Numbered from the stretch's first letter, positions 17,059 through 26,036 are shown. The stretch: 64,000 bases of DNA from G963667675 sp963667675 (GCA_963667675.1 OY763929.1:2108001-2172000), one strand, 5' to 3'. Made by a program: numbers and translations. The notes: generated from the letters alone by a model not told the origin.

Positions 17059-17559
17059 CTAACGCTTATCCAGGACCTCCAAGGCCCGCCGCAATACCTC
17101 CGCCTCATTGGCATAGGTCAATGCTTCCAAGGCCTCTTCGGACGGAAACCACTGGACTACGTCGAACTCCGGGTCATGCAAGTCGATGCCGCCGCCAACT
17201 GGCGCCATAAGGTAGTAATGCACGGTCTTGTGGAAACGAGTATTGGGCTCCCGGCGGCTGAACCAATATTGAATCGTGCCCAACGGTGCGTCGATTTCGA
17301 CTTCCAGGCCGGTCTCTTCCTGGACTTCCCGCAGGGCCGTCTGTTCCAGGGTTTCCCCCGATTCCGGGGTCCCTTTGGCAAGGCACCAGCTATAACCCTG
17401 GGCCGAAGGGCCGACGGGTGTCGCATCGCTGTGATCTCCCCCGGTGGAAATCGCCCGACCACACAACGCGGCCTCGACGCGTCCGTTGACCCGCCGGTGG
17501 ACAACCCCTCCGGCGGAGACAAGGTTTTCTATCCGGCCCTTAGCCGTTCGCTTAGTCAA
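17059..17559 (-). CDS. NUDIX hydrolase
   Basis: A 166-residue nucleoside-diphosphate-linked hydrolase. A full NUDIX box lies at 63-84 (G-x5-E-x7-REVQEETG), and all catalytic glutamates are present. The N-terminus SAGGVVHRRVNG is typical of diadenosine polyphosphate or NADH-type NUDIX enzymes, but substrate cannot be read from sequence. It sits between the MoaD-like and GNAT genes. Confidence 0.88.
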   Translation of the reverse strand: MTKRTAKGRIENLVSAGGVVHRRVNGRVEAALCGRAISTGGDHSDATPVGPSAQGYSWCLAKGTPESGETLEQTALREVQEETGLEVEIDAPLGTIQYWFSRREPNTRFHKTVHYYLMAPVGGGIDLHDPEFDVVQWFPSEEALEALTYANEAEVLRRALEVLDKR

Positions 17560-17669
17560 GACTCGCCCTTGGACGCTTTGGTTATGGCAATGGCAGAAGA
17601 CAGCATGTGCGAAATCAACACCGGGGACAATATGTGTGGGTTCAAGAGGCCCTATCCGGAGGTTTGCCG

Positions 17670-17939
17670 TTACGCGCCACCGCTAATGGCCGGGACGAAA
17701 TGGACTTCGCTATCGTCAGACAGCTTCTCAAGAAGACCCAGCCTCCCCACCTCGCCGTCGATGGCCACCGCCAGGTTGGAGCGGATTTTGTTTTCCTCAA
17801 CCAGCCTGGCTTTCATGCCGGGAAACAATTTATCCAGTTCGTCTACAGCCTGGCGAACGTTCCCGGCCTCGATTTGTACTTCCTTTACGCCTCCGGCCAG
17901 AGGCTGGAGCATGGTGGGTATGAATACCCTGGCCATCAA
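17670..17939 (-). CDS. MoaD/ThiS-like sulfur carrier protein
   Basis: An 89-residue beta-grasp protein with the alternating pattern and LFPGMKARLVE helix of MoaD. It ends FVPAISGGA. The terminal Gly-Gly needed for thiocarboxylation is followed by one extra Ala, so it would need trimming or acts differently. It is directly downstream of two subunits of a molybdopterin hydroxylase, which fits a role in molybdopterin sulfuration. Confidence 0.8.
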   Translation of the reverse strand: MMARVFIPTMLQPLAGGVKEVQIEAGNVRQAVDELDKLFPGMKARLVEENKIRSNLAVAIDGEVGRLGLLEKLSDDSEVHFVPAISGGA

Positions 17940-17966
17940 CCGGCTCCTTAGCTTGCGGCGGCGGGC

Positions 17967-18449
17967 CTAACCGGCCTGTTTCATTCTTTCGGAGGCGTCA
18001 AGGACGGCCCGGACGATCTTGTCGTAACCGGTGCACCGGCAAAGGTTGCCGGCCAGCCATTCCCGGACTCTATGCTCGTCCACGTCCTTTTCGCTATCCA
18101 ACAGCCCCTTGGCGGCGACGATGAAGCCGGGGGTGCAGATGCCGCATTGAAGCGCGGCGTGCTCCAAGAAGCATTGCTGCAGGGGGTGAAGCCCCTCAGG
18201 TGTGGCGATGCCCTCTATCGTGGTGATTTCTCTTCCCTGGACCTCCACTCCCAAGACCAGACAGGAATCGACAATCCGGCCGTCCAATATCACCGTGCAT
18301 GCGCCGCAGTTGCCGTCGTTGCAACCCTCCTTGGTGCCGGTGAGGCCCAACACGTCCCGCAGGCACTCGAGCAGGCTCTGGCGGGGCTCGCAAAGAAAGT
18401 TGACCTGCTCACCGTTAATAGTCGTTTGTACGTGAGTAACTCCGGGCAT
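17967..18449 (-). CDS. xanthine/CO dehydrogenase-type 2Fe-2S subunit
   Basis: Small electron-transfer subunit, 160 residues. The first plant-type 2Fe-2S cluster uses C43, C48, C51 and C63 (GCNDGNCGACTV). The second uses C102, C105, C137 and C139 (QCGICTPGF, CRCTGY). It passes electrons from the molybdenum site to FAD. The start overlaps the stop of the FAD subunit (TAATG). The catalytic molybdopterin subunit is not beside it. Confidence 0.93.
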   Translation of the reverse strand: MPGVTHVQTTINGEQVNFLCEPRQSLLECLRDVLGLTGTKEGCNDGNCGACTVILDGRIVDSCLVLGVEVQGREITTIEGIATPEGLHPLQQCFLEHAALQCGICTPGFIVAAKGLLDSEKDVDEHRVREWLAGNLCRCTGYDKIVRAVLDASERMKQAG

Positions 18450-19327
18450 TATTCCTCCCCTCTGGCACGCTGGATGGCTTGATTAAGAGTGCGCCTGGTC
18501 AATACGCCCACCAGGTGCGTGCGCTGGCGAACGGTGCCCCGCATGTCGCTGATGGGTGATGCGGCTGCCTGGGCTTTTTCTGAGGCTTCTTGTATGGCCT
18601 CCTCGGACACGGGTTTGCCGGCAAGGCTTTCGCCGGCTTCACGGGCCAGCACGGGGGTGGGCGCCACCGAGGCCAGGGATATACGGGCAGACACGAAGTT
18701 CTGTCCCGAATCGTCCAAGACTACCGAACTGCCGACGCCGGCTACCGCTATGTCCATCTCGTTTCGAGGGATGAACCGCAGGTACTTTGCTCCGGAGTTG
18801 GCTTGGGGAGCGGGGAGGCTTATAGAAACCAGTATCTCGCCCGCCTTCAGGACGTTCTGGCCCGGAGCAGTGCAAAAGTCTTCAGCGGGGACCTGGCGGG
18901 TCCCGTCAGGGCCGGCGATGTTGCACACCCCGCCCAGGACTATGACCGGGGGTATGGAATCGCCGCTGGGAGCGGCGTTGCACAGGTTGCCGCCCACGCT
19001 GGCCCGCCCCTGAATCTGGATGCCGCCAATCAGGGATGCGGCGTCAATCAACCCCGGGTAGGCGGAGGCCACCTCCTGGTTCTGGTAAATGCGGTAGCAT
19101 GGAACCGCCGCTCCCAGCACCAGGCCGTTCTTGGAATCGTAGGACACCTCGTTTAACTCAGGGATTTCTTTGACGTCCACCAGCACGTCTGCGCTGCGCC
19201 GACGGCCCCTGAGCATAACCAGAATATCCGTGCCGCCTGCTATGGCCTTTGCCCGGTCTCCCTTGGAAGCCATAAGCGATACGGCTTCGCTTACAGTTGT
19301 CGGCACTTCGTAGTCAATCCACTCCAA
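18449..19327 (-). CDS. xanthine/CO dehydrogenase-type FAD-binding subunit
   Basis: Medium subunit, 292 residues. FAD pyrophosphate loops are AIAGGTDILVML (about 34-45) and GRASVGGNLCNAAPSGDS. The C-terminal CO-dehydrogenase flavoprotein domain, including the RTHLVGVLTRRTL segment, is present. It leads the minus-strand group FAD subunit, 2Fe-2S subunit, MoaD-like. The substrate is undetermined without the large subunit. Confidence 0.92.
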   Translation of the reverse strand: MEWIDYEVPTTVSEAVSLMASKGDRAKAIAGGTDILVMLRGRRRSADVLVDVKEIPELNEVSYDSKNGLVLGAAVPCYRIYQNQEVASAYPGLIDAASLIGGIQIQGRASVGGNLCNAAPSGDSIPPVIVLGGVCNIAGPDGTRQVPAEDFCTAPGQNVLKAGEILVSISLPAPQANSGAKYLRFIPRNEMDIAVAGVGSSVVLDDSGQNFVSARISLASVAPTPVLAREAGESLAGKPVSEEAIQEASEKAQAAASPISDMRGTVRQRTHLVGVLTRRTLNQAIQRARGEE

Positions 19328-19403
19328 TTAGGCCACCTCCTCCTAGGAATTACTCACCAGAATTGAACGCCGGGGATATACTGCGCTGGGTAGCCAATTA
19401 ATA

Positions 19404-19420
19404 AGGCGGCCCCGCCGCCT
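19404..19420 (-). terminator. possible terminator after the 19,476 gene
   Basis: A perfect 7-bp stem, AGGCGGC / GCCGCCT, has a 3-nt loop. Read on the minus strand it is followed by TTATTAATT, partly U-rich. It lies about 55 nt after the stop of the unknown minus-strand gene and before the FAD-subunit start. Confidence 0.45.
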
Positions 19421-19475
19421 ACTCAACCCCGGTCTCGCCTTCATAACCGCACATATATTAACCGTAGCCAAGGAG

Positions 19476-20039
19476 TCAAGTCAATCCAGGCTGCGACGCC
19501 CGCCTCAAGGCTTCCGCCACCGCGTCCTTCATCGACGAGTTACCCAGCGACACGCCAGCCAACCCAGGCACGGATTCCAGGTGCAGGCCTGACCCTGCGT
19601 CTCCGGCACCGTTCTCTATGCGGGACAGCAGGATCCTGCAAGTATCGTCGGAACCGCTATCTACTCTCCCAGACGCTCCGGCGGGGGCCTCGGCAGGGCC
19701 TCCTTTCGTCAAATGCGTCCAGTAGAATCCCTTTGCTGCGGGCCAGGAAAAGAGCGTCAACAGGGGTATAGATTCTTCAGAAAGGCCGAATAAGTCCAGC
19801 AATTCCAGCGCAGTCCTGGAGACTCCATGTTGACCGAAGATCACCAGGTGTTGAAATTCGGCGCCCGCATTCTGGAAGCTTGAGCGGAAATCCCGAAACA
19901 GGTCGTGGGCGCAGCGGTCTTCAGGCCTTACCAGGAATGCAGCGTAGACCGGGAAGTGTCCGGGCTGCTCGCCGTCAAGGGCTTGGCTCCAGCGGGCGAG
20001 CTTGTCCAGGTCGTGGCTGTCCGCATGGCTTTGCGCCAC
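19476..20039 (-). CDS. hypothetical protein
   Basis: A 187-residue soluble protein starting at GTG 20039; a stop codon lies three codons upstream, so it cannot be longer. It begins with a charged helix, has an aromatic middle (LFSWPAAKGFYWTHL) and a Gly/Ala/Ser-rich low-complexity C-terminal third. No cysteine pairs, P-loop or membrane segments are visible. I do not recognise it. It precedes the FAD subunit on the same strand but is separated by a possible terminator. Confidence 0.5.
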   Translation of the reverse strand: MAQSHADSHDLDKLARWSQALDGEQPGHFPVYAAFLVRPEDRCAHDLFRDFRSSFQNAGAEFQHLVIFGQHGVSRTALELLDLFGLSEESIPLLTLFSWPAAKGFYWTHLTKGGPAEAPAGASGRVDSGSDDTCRILLSRIENGAGDAGSGLHLESVPGLAGVSLGNSSMKDAVAEALRRASQPGLT

Positions 20040-20221
20040 CGTTCTTCAACTCCGGCCGTGAGTATGGACCGACATGTACATCGAACAGTCGGCGGCTCTT
20101 GGGAGCAAGGTTGTATCCATAGTCCTATTCCGAGACCAAGGTCATGAGCCATGCTAGGGCGCACTCCAAGCTTTGTCAAAGGCAACAAAACAGCCCAGTG
20201 GTGACCAGCCGGCACCTCGTA

Positions 20222-20250
20222 TTGACGATGGGTCGATTTGTCCTTATCCT
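20222..20250 (+). promoter_or_regulatory. promoter of the DUF35 gene
   Basis: TTGACG (20222-20227), 17-nt spacer, TATCCT (20245-20250). The start codon is at 20291, preceded by GAGGAG. The remaining stretch 20,040-20,221 shows nothing recognisable. Confidence 0.5.
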
Positions 20251-20290
20251 CTAGGTGCGCCGGACTTAGCCGGCATTCGAGGAGCTTTAT

Positions 20291-20722
20291 ATGACTCAAC
20301 CAGCGGCGGAGCTACCCCCAATCCCAACGCCGAGGTCCCAGCCGGAGTCGGACTTCTACTGGGAAAAGTGCAGGGAACACGAGCTTTGGTTGCGTCATTG
20401 CAAGACTTGCGACAAGGCCTATTTCTATCCCCGGGACATCTGCCCTCTGTGCTTCTCACGGGACACCGACTGGATACAGAGCAGCGGCCAAGGGGTGCTG
20501 CATGCCTTCGCGATAGTGCACCGGGGGCCTATTCCTGCGTTCCGGGACCGGACGCCGTATGTTGCGGCCGTGGTGGAATTGGAGAGCGGGTCGCGGATGG
20601 CCACCAACCTAGTTGAAGTGGAGCCGGAACCGACCGTCATCAAGATCGGGATGCCCGTGGAAGTGGTCTTCGAGGACTTGGACGACAAGTTTAGCCTGCC
20701 CAAGTTCCGGCCCGCGTCTTAG
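20291..20722 (+). CDS. DUF35 OB-fold/zinc-ribbon acyl-CoA-associated protein
   Basis: A 143-residue protein of the DUF35 family. A rubredoxin-like zinc ribbon (CKTCDKAYFYPRDICPLCFS: two CxxC pairs) follows an N-terminal helix with FYWEKCREHELWLRHC. An OB fold follows (GVLHAFAIVHRGPIPAF, then VPYVAAVVELE-like strands). Such proteins form complexes with thiolase-like enzymes and channel acyl-CoA. No thiolase is adjacent here, which is unusual for the family. Confidence 0.85.
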   Translation: MTQPAAELPPIPTPRSQPESDFYWEKCREHELWLRHCKTCDKAYFYPRDICPLCFSRDTDWIQSSGQGVLHAFAIVHRGPIPAFRDRTPYVAAVVELESGSRMATNLVEVEPEPTVIKIGMPVEVVFEDLDDKFSLPKFRPAS

Positions 20723-20817
20723 CGGCGGCTCCTGTAATTGCACCAACAGACAAGACACGACTGATATTGCTCTACCTACAACTCCATAGCGGAGAATTGG
20801 GTGACCCGGTTGCCGCC

Positions 20818-21627
20818 ATGGGAAATTACTTCCGCACTGGTGGCGTTTCAATCATTAAGGCCGCATTTGCGCACTCATATTTCATTCATCCAAATGCCGT
20901 CCGCGCAAAGACACCCTATTTTCCGCATCGGGCGCGACGCAGCCGCAAGCACTATCCAAACAAAGAAAGAGGGGCCAAGGCTTTTTGGGCAGGCGACGGA
21001 CGGGAAGTTCAGTTAGACTTTAATGGCCGTGCTCAGATGGCCTGGGAAAAATATACAGGGCACGAACTCCTACGCGGCAGTGGTTATTCTGTGCGCCACA
21101 TTTGGGGGAACCCTTGGAATCCAGACTACTACACTGCTGGCTGGAATTTGTGCTATATGCCGTTCTGGGCCGGGATGCTAACAGAAGAGCAACATCCGCA
21201 TCCTGAACTGGAGCAGGCTATCCGCCAAGCCTCGTGGGACCTCTACTTTCGGAATAATCCGGTATGCCAGCCTCCAGATTACGTTGAGAATCCGGGATTG
21301 GACTTGAGTTCGTTACTGGCCGGACAGCCTATCTTGATTCTGGTCAAATCGGATTCAGCAATTACAGAGAAAACTAGCGTTGCCGGGCCTAAGCACTCCA
21401 GCACCGCAGGAACCGCAGTTGAGCGAGTAAAAGCTATACGCAGCCAGTCCCATCAAAGTTGGAGTAATATCCGCAAAGCGGCGCGTGCGCTCCAAGGCTT
21501 AGAGCATAAGCCTTTTGGGACAGCGAATGTCGAGAGCAGCGCAAAATCCTGCGTCAGAAAGATACATTCCGAAACTGGTCTCAGCTTTGCGGAAACCGAA
21601 TCCTTGCTCGATGAGCAAGGGTGGTAG
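20818..21627 (+). CDS. orphan protein with an HNH-like motif
   Basis: About 269 residues. In the middle, VRHIWGNPWNPDYYTAGWNL resembles the degenerate His...Asn core of HNH-type nucleases (H-I-W ... N-L ... P). It is preceded by FNGRAQMAWEKYTG and followed by a Trp/Tyr-rich segment. The C-terminal 90 residues are charged and look unrelated to the core. The assignment is tentative. The gene appears less GC-rich than its neighbours, suggesting transfer. The start is uncertain: TTG 20767 is also in frame, and ATG 20818 has a GGAG about 25 nt upstream. It stands alone, converging on metF. Confidence 0.45.
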   Translation: MGNYFRTGGVSIIKAAFAHSYFIHPNAVRAKTPYFPHRARRSRKHYPNKERGAKAFWAGDGREVQLDFNGRAQMAWEKYTGHELLRGSGYSVRHIWGNPWNPDYYTAGWNLCYMPFWAGMLTEEQHPHPELEQAIRQASWDLYFRNNPVCQPPDYVENPGLDLSSLLAGQPILILVKSDSAITEKTSVAGPKHSSTAGTAVERVKAIRSQSHQSWSNIRKAARALQGLEHKPFGTANVESSAKSCVRKIHSETGLSFAETESLLDEQGW

Positions 21628-21633
21628 CTAAAC

Positions 21634-22497
21634 TCAACTAGACCACACTTGGCGCAAGAACTCCTGAGCGGCATCGTAGCCCCTCGCTCCGCCTCGCCTG
21701 ATTGGCGGCACCAAGTAGACGTTGTGCAGTCCGGCCTGCTGGAACGCATGGAATAACTCCAGCGCGATGTCCACGCCCGACTGGCCCGATTCCAGGTCTG
21801 CAAGCATCCGGTCGGGGACTGTGCTGAACAGCACCCCGTCTTTCTCCAGCACCTGCAGGCCAAAGAACACCGGGACCGTCAAGTCCTCGCCGGCGGCGGC
21901 GTAGGCGCCGTAGAGCCTGGCGGCGTCTTGCGGGTCGAATATTGGCTGGGTGATGAAGAATTGGGCGCCCGCTTGGACCTTGCGCCGCGCGAGCCGGGCT
22001 TCTGATTCAATCCCCCTTCCCAGGTCCATTGTGCCGCCGACACAAAAGTCGGTGGGCGCCCGCAGCCGTGATCCGCGGAAGTCCAGGCCCCGGTTCATCT
22101 GCGTGACGGCCGCAATCAGTTCAGTGGGTTTAAGGTCGCCAGCCTCCCGGAAGAGGGACAGGTCGCGGTCGCTCAAGGGGTCTCCTCGCACTATCGCCAC
22201 GTTTTCGAGGCCCAGGACTTGCGCTCCCAGCAACAGCGACTGAAGCGCTAGCAGGTTCATGTCGCGGGTGGCCAGAGTAAACACAGTGTCCTTCCCAACT
22301 TGATTCTTGATGGCGGCAGCCAGCATCGCCGAGTTGACCCTGACGGCCCTGCCGGGGTTGTAGGCGACAGAGATGAAGTCGGCGTCGATAGCCGCCTGTC
22401 GGAGAGGGTCAGCCTCGCCGGTCCTGGGAGGCGAAAAGTCACAGATGAAGGCAGCGCGGCCTGTCTGCTCGTAGCAACGGTCGGTTACTTTCGCCAT
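21634..22497 (-). CDS. metF: methylenetetrahydrofolate reductase family protein
   Basis: Reduces 5,10-methylene-THF to 5-methyl-THF using FAD. It is 287 residues, a TIM-barrel flavoprotein. Landmarks are the early Glu/Asp region FICDFSPPRTGEADPL, VNSAMLAAAIKNQ, LLGAQVLGLENVAIVRGDP (typical of MetF) and QAGAQFFITQPIFDP. It is short at the C-terminus like other bacterial forms. It follows mqnA by 21 nt. Confidence 0.85.
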   Translation of the reverse strand: MAKVTDRCYEQTGRAAFICDFSPPRTGEADPLRQAAIDADFISVAYNPGRAVRVNSAMLAAAIKNQVGKDTVFTLATRDMNLLALQSLLLGAQVLGLENVAIVRGDPLSDRDLSLFREAGDLKPTELIAAVTQMNRGLDFRGSRLRAPTDFCVGGTMDLGRGIESEARLARRKVQAGAQFFITQPIFDPQDAARLYGAYAAAGEDLTVPVFFGLQVLEKDGVLFSTVPDRMLADLESGQSGVDIALELFHAFQQAGLHNVYLVPPIRRGGARGYDAAQEFLRQVWSS

Positions 22498-22518
22498 GAC
22501 GTACTCACGCGGCTGGGG

Positions 22519-23277
22519 TTACCGGCCTCCGGGGTCCAGCTGTTCCAGGTATTGCCGGAAAAGGTCAACGGACTTGTACTCGGACAGCCCCATGAAGAAG
22601 CGGAAACCGCGGATGTACTCGCTGATGTCTTTGGGAAGCATCAGGACGTCGTCCCGGGGTTCCGACTCGTCAAACAACGCCTGAACGCCGTCTTCCATCC
22701 CCACGTACAGTGCATCCTCCAATAGCAGGGAATCTGCGGGATCCAATCCCTTGCGGACGTACCAGCGGGAATACACGAAGGGAAGGCCGGTCCACCGGCG
22801 CCACTCCTCTCCCAGGTCGTAACGGTAGGGGTAGCCGCGGGCGCCGCGGCGGCGGCGCAGAGCCTGGTCATCGGTGACCAGAAAGGCGTCGCTTGAATCG
22901 TCCATGGCCCCGTATCCCTGAGGCTGAACACCGTGTTTAACCTGCAGCAGCACCTGTAGTAATGGCAGGGAGGAGCCGGGTTCATCGCAAACGCCTACCG
23001 TTACTCCCGTCAACTGGTCTATTGGCCGACGGGAGTAGAGGAGGACGCTGCGGGACTGGTCGGCGGTGGCGATGCAGAATCCGGAGACCGGCTCAAAGCC
23101 GTCTCCCAAGTGAAACGCGTCCGCCAGGGGAACCGGGCCTGCATCGATGACCCCCTCTTGGAACGCCGGTGCAATTTGGCTGGGCGACATCTCGTGAAGT
23201 TGGAACCCGCGCCGTTCCATGTCCTTGTAGAACGGCTGGGCGTTGAGACAAGAGAGGCGAGCGACACTAACGGTCAT
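22519..23277 (-). CDS. mqnA: chorismate dehydratase MqnA
   Basis: First enzyme of the futalosine pathway to menaquinone, forming 3-enolpyruvyl-benzoate from chorismate. It is 252 residues with a periplasmic-binding-protein fold. The N-terminus VARLSCLNAQPFYKDME matches the MqnA pattern (usually ...YLNxxPL). Later come GVIDAGPVPLADAF and GVCDEPGSSLPLLQVLL. It links to the ubiD-ubiA-ubiX-ubiE cluster at 4.8-8.9 kb. It is the first gene of a two-gene operon with metF. Confidence 0.85.
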   Translation of the reverse strand: MTVSVARLSCLNAQPFYKDMERRGFQLHEMSPSQIAPAFQEGVIDAGPVPLADAFHLGDGFEPVSGFCIATADQSRSVLLYSRRPIDQLTGVTVGVCDEPGSSLPLLQVLLQVKHGVQPQGYGAMDDSSDAFLVTDDQALRRRRGARGYPYRYDLGEEWRRWTGLPFVYSRWYVRKGLDPADSLLLEDALYVGMEDGVQALFDESEPRDDVLMLPKDISEYIRGFRFFMGLSEYKSVDLFRQYLEQLDPGGR

Positions 23278-23451
23278 TGACCATCACCCAAAGGCGTCTT
23301 CCGGGGGTTGACCATGTACGTCCACATGTTGCGCTGATTCTAGGCTGGCCCCAAAACCCCGTCAAGAAAGTCTGGGAGAGTTGGTTTTGATGCATCGGTT
23401 ATTTCGACACTATCGTAGGTTTTGGAGTACACTGGGATTCACGGAGGCGAT

Positions 23452-24909
23452 GTGAGAAGTCTGTTTTTGCTGCTGGCCCTCCTGTCTGCACTGGCGACTC
23501 TGCTTCCTGGCGCCGCTGTACTTGCGGAAGAGGGTGAGATAGAGGTGCTGGACGTGGACGCCGAGAGCCAATTCCCCGACGGCGTCAGGTTCTCCGTAAC
23601 CGCTCAGAGCTCGGACGGAATCGACGAGATTAGGGTGTTCCTCAAGAGGACGGGGGAGACGGGGTCGAGCACCTACCGCTCGGTTGATTTTGAGCCGGGG
23701 ACGCTGGTGACCGGCGAATCCATCCTGAGCGCCGCGGGAGGCGGGGACTACTTCCCGCCCGGCACCCAGATACGGTACTCGTTCGAGATTCGAGACAAGG
23801 CAGGCGCGGTCTATCGGACACCGGAGGAGGACTTCATATACGACGATGGCCGGTTCGAGTGGCAGACCGTCTCGTCGGGGTTGATTTCCGTCGACTACTA
23901 CGGGGAATACGTTGAGCAACGGGCCCAGACCATATTGGAGGCTGCGGAAGAAACCCTGGAAAGCATGGCCCCGCTTTTGGGGATCGAACCCACCGAGCCA
24001 TTGCGCATCGTCTCCTACAACAACTACCGACACATGTCGGCGGCGCTGCCGTTCAGGTCGCAAGCGGTCAGGGAACACCTCCAAACGTCGGGCATGGCCT
24101 TCGACGACGAGCGGGTGCTGCTGGTGCTGGGATTCGACGCCACGGTAACAGGCACCGTATCCCATGAGTTTATCCACCTGCTGGTGGCCGAAGCGGCTGG
24201 GAGGACCAGGTCGCAGGTGCCGGCGTGGTTGAACGAGGGCCTGGCGGAGTACGGCAACATCGACCGCACCGACGATTACGAGGCCGCATTGCGGTACGGG
24301 ATATTCACCCGCCGGCTGAAGCCCCTGTGGTTCCAGCACGCCTTCACCGGAAGCCCGGAGGACATCATCATCGCCTACGGCCAGGGCCAGTCGGTGGTGA
24401 CGTTTCTAATCGACCGATTCGGCGAGGGAACCATCGCCGAGTTGTTCCAGGCGCTGCAAAGGACGCTGAACATAGATGCAGCCTTGCAAGAAGTGTACGG
24501 GTTGGACCAGTACGGCGTAGACTCAGAGTGGCGCAAGGCGATTGGGCTGGAACCATTGCCGCCGCCGGGAGAGTTGGAACGGCAACTCGAGATGATCGCG
24601 ACCCCGGATCCAGCAGAGCAAACGGAGGAAGGGGCAGCAACCCCCGTCGCGGCCGCTGACTCTGAGCCGGAACCCGCCGGGACAGCGGAAGGGTCTGCCG
24701 CGGACGAGGCGGAAGAAGACACTGAATCCGAGCCCGCCTCGGGTGGATGTAACGCTCCCGCCTACGGAGATTCCGGCCCATCCGGGTCGATAGCCCTGGG
24801 GTCGCTGCTGGTCCTGGGAGCGCCGCTGGGGTTGATTTCCCTGCGGGCAATTCGGCGCGGCCAGCGGGAGGAAGGCGACCCAACGCAGGTCACCGAGCCC
24901 TTGGATTAA
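23452..24909 (+). CDS. secreted/membrane gluzincin metallopeptidase (peptidase MA-like)
   Basis: Starting at GTG 23452 (GGAGG 5 nt upstream), the protein has 485 residues. It begins with a signal peptide (RSLFLLLALLSALATLLPG), then a beta-rich domain. The zinc motif HEFIH is at 238-242, with the downstream NEGLAEY glutamate about 20 residues later, as in gluzincins of the peptidase MA-like family. An acidic low-complexity linker (Glu/Ala/Pro) leads to a C-terminal membrane anchor (SLLVLGAPLGLISLRAI) and a basic tail. The catalytic domain should face outward. Its last 20 nt overlap the convergent oppC-like gene. Confidence 0.83.
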   Translation: MRSLFLLLALLSALATLLPGAAVLAEEGEIEVLDVDAESQFPDGVRFSVTAQSSDGIDEIRVFLKRTGETGSSTYRSVDFEPGTLVTGESILSAAGGGDYFPPGTQIRYSFEIRDKAGAVYRTPEEDFIYDDGRFEWQTVSSGLISVDYYGEYVEQRAQTILEAAEETLESMAPLLGIEPTEPLRIVSYNNYRHMSAALPFRSQAVREHLQTSGMAFDDERVLLVLGFDATVTGTVSHEFIHLLVAEAAGRTRSQVPAWLNEGLAEYGNIDRTDDYEAALRYGIFTRRLKPLWFQHAFTGSPEDIIIAYGQGQSVVTFLIDRFGEGTIAELFQALQRTLNIDAALQEVYGLDQYGVDSEWRKAIGLEPLPPPGELERQLEMIATPDPAEQTEEGAATPVAAADSEPEPAGTAEGSAADEAEEDTESEPASGGCNAPAYGDSGPSGSIALGSLLVLGAPLGLISLRAIRRGQREEGDPTQVTEPLD

Positions 24910-26011
24910 AGGCGTCGTTTACAGCGTCGCCCAGCAGGTTGAAGGTGAACAGCAGCACGGTCAGCGTTCCCACCGGAAAGAGCAACAGGTGAGGATTGCT
25001 GCGCAGCACCGAGATGCTGGCGTTCTCGAAAATCATCAGGCCCAGGCTGGGCGTCGGCGGCTGGATGCCGATGCCCAGGAAGCTGAAGAAGACCTCGGAG
25101 CCGGCTACCCCGGCCAGCCCGGCGGAGACCAGGACGATTACCGGCCCCATCACGTTGGGCAAGACGTGCCTCAGCAGGATGCGAGGGGTGGGCACACCCA
25201 CGGCCTGAGCAGCTTCCACGTACTGGTTTTCCCTGGCTTGCAGCACCTGGCCGCGCACCAGGCGGGCCATGCCGAACCAGCTAAAGATGGCCAGGGCCGC
25301 GGATAACACGAGATAGTCGGCTATCCCCAGTTGCACGATGCTGAAGCCCAGCGTTCCCTCGATGCCGCGGACCCATTCCTTGATGGGGTCTCTGAAGGCC
25401 GAGACGAAGATGAGCACCAGGAAGAACTCGGGGAACGACGTGGTGAGCTCGCCGACCCGCATGATGACGGCGTCGACGAGACGGCCAAAGTAGCCGGCGA
25501 CGAGGCCCAGGGTTATGCCCAAGGCCAAGCTGCCGGTTACCAAGGTAATCACGGTGATGATGACGGTTGTCCTCAGCCCGTAGATGATGCGGGTGAGGAT
25601 GTCCCGGCCCAGGCGGTCGGTGCCGAAGGGATGGCTCCAGGATCCTGCGGGGCTGATCTGCACCGAGAGCCGGTCGCCCAAGTCTATCTGCCCGTTTTCG
25701 CCGCCGCTCAGGAACTCTACCTGCCCCTTGTTCATCCGCAGTCGGGCTTCATTCATGGATATTTCGTGTCGATTGCCGGTTAGCGACGCCACTACCGTCT
25801 GTTCGATTACGGTTGCGCCGACCCAGGGAGGGGGCTGCTTCGCGATGTCCAAGTTCTGGTCGTTGAATCCGTAGGGGGTCACCAATGGCGCGAAAATCCC
25901 GGCGCCGTACATCACGACGATGATGCTCAGGCAGGCCACTCCCACCTTCTTGCCCATGAACCGCCTGAGAGAGATGGCCCAGTAGCTCCGGTTGGAGCCG
26001 GGCGCATCCAT
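24890..26011 (-). CDS. oligopeptide/dipeptide-type ABC transporter permease (OppC-like)
   Basis: Second permease of a peptide/nickel-class importer, about 373 residues. It has an N-terminal TM (VACLSIIVVMYGAGIFAPL), a long external loop of about 100 residues, then the usual core with the EAA motif near ARENQYVEAAQAVGVPTPRI. FSFLGIGIQPPTPSLG is the DppC/OppC signature. ATG 26011 is preferred over the longer open frame that overlaps the oppB-like gene; GTG 26026 is an alternative. It follows the OppB-like gene in one operon. Confidence 0.9.
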   Translation of the reverse strand: MDAPGSNRSYWAISLRRFMGKKVGVACLSIIVVMYGAGIFAPLVTPYGFNDQNLDIAKQPPPWVGATVIEQTVVASLTGNRHEISMNEARLRMNKGQVEFLSGGENGQIDLGDRLSVQISPAGSWSHPFGTDRLGRDILTRIIYGLRTTVIITVITLVTGSLALGITLGLVAGYFGRLVDAVIMRVGELTTSFPEFFLVLIFVSAFRDPIKEWVRGIEGTLGFSIVQLGIADYLVLSAALAIFSWFGMARLVRGQVLQARENQYVEAAQAVGVPTPRILLRHVLPNVMGPVIVLVSAGLAGVAGSEVFFSFLGIGIQPPTPSLGLMIFENASISVLRSNPHLLLFPVGTLTVLLFTFNLLGDAVNDAFNPRAR

Positions 26012-26036
26012 AGAACCCGCCGACACTGATTGGAGC

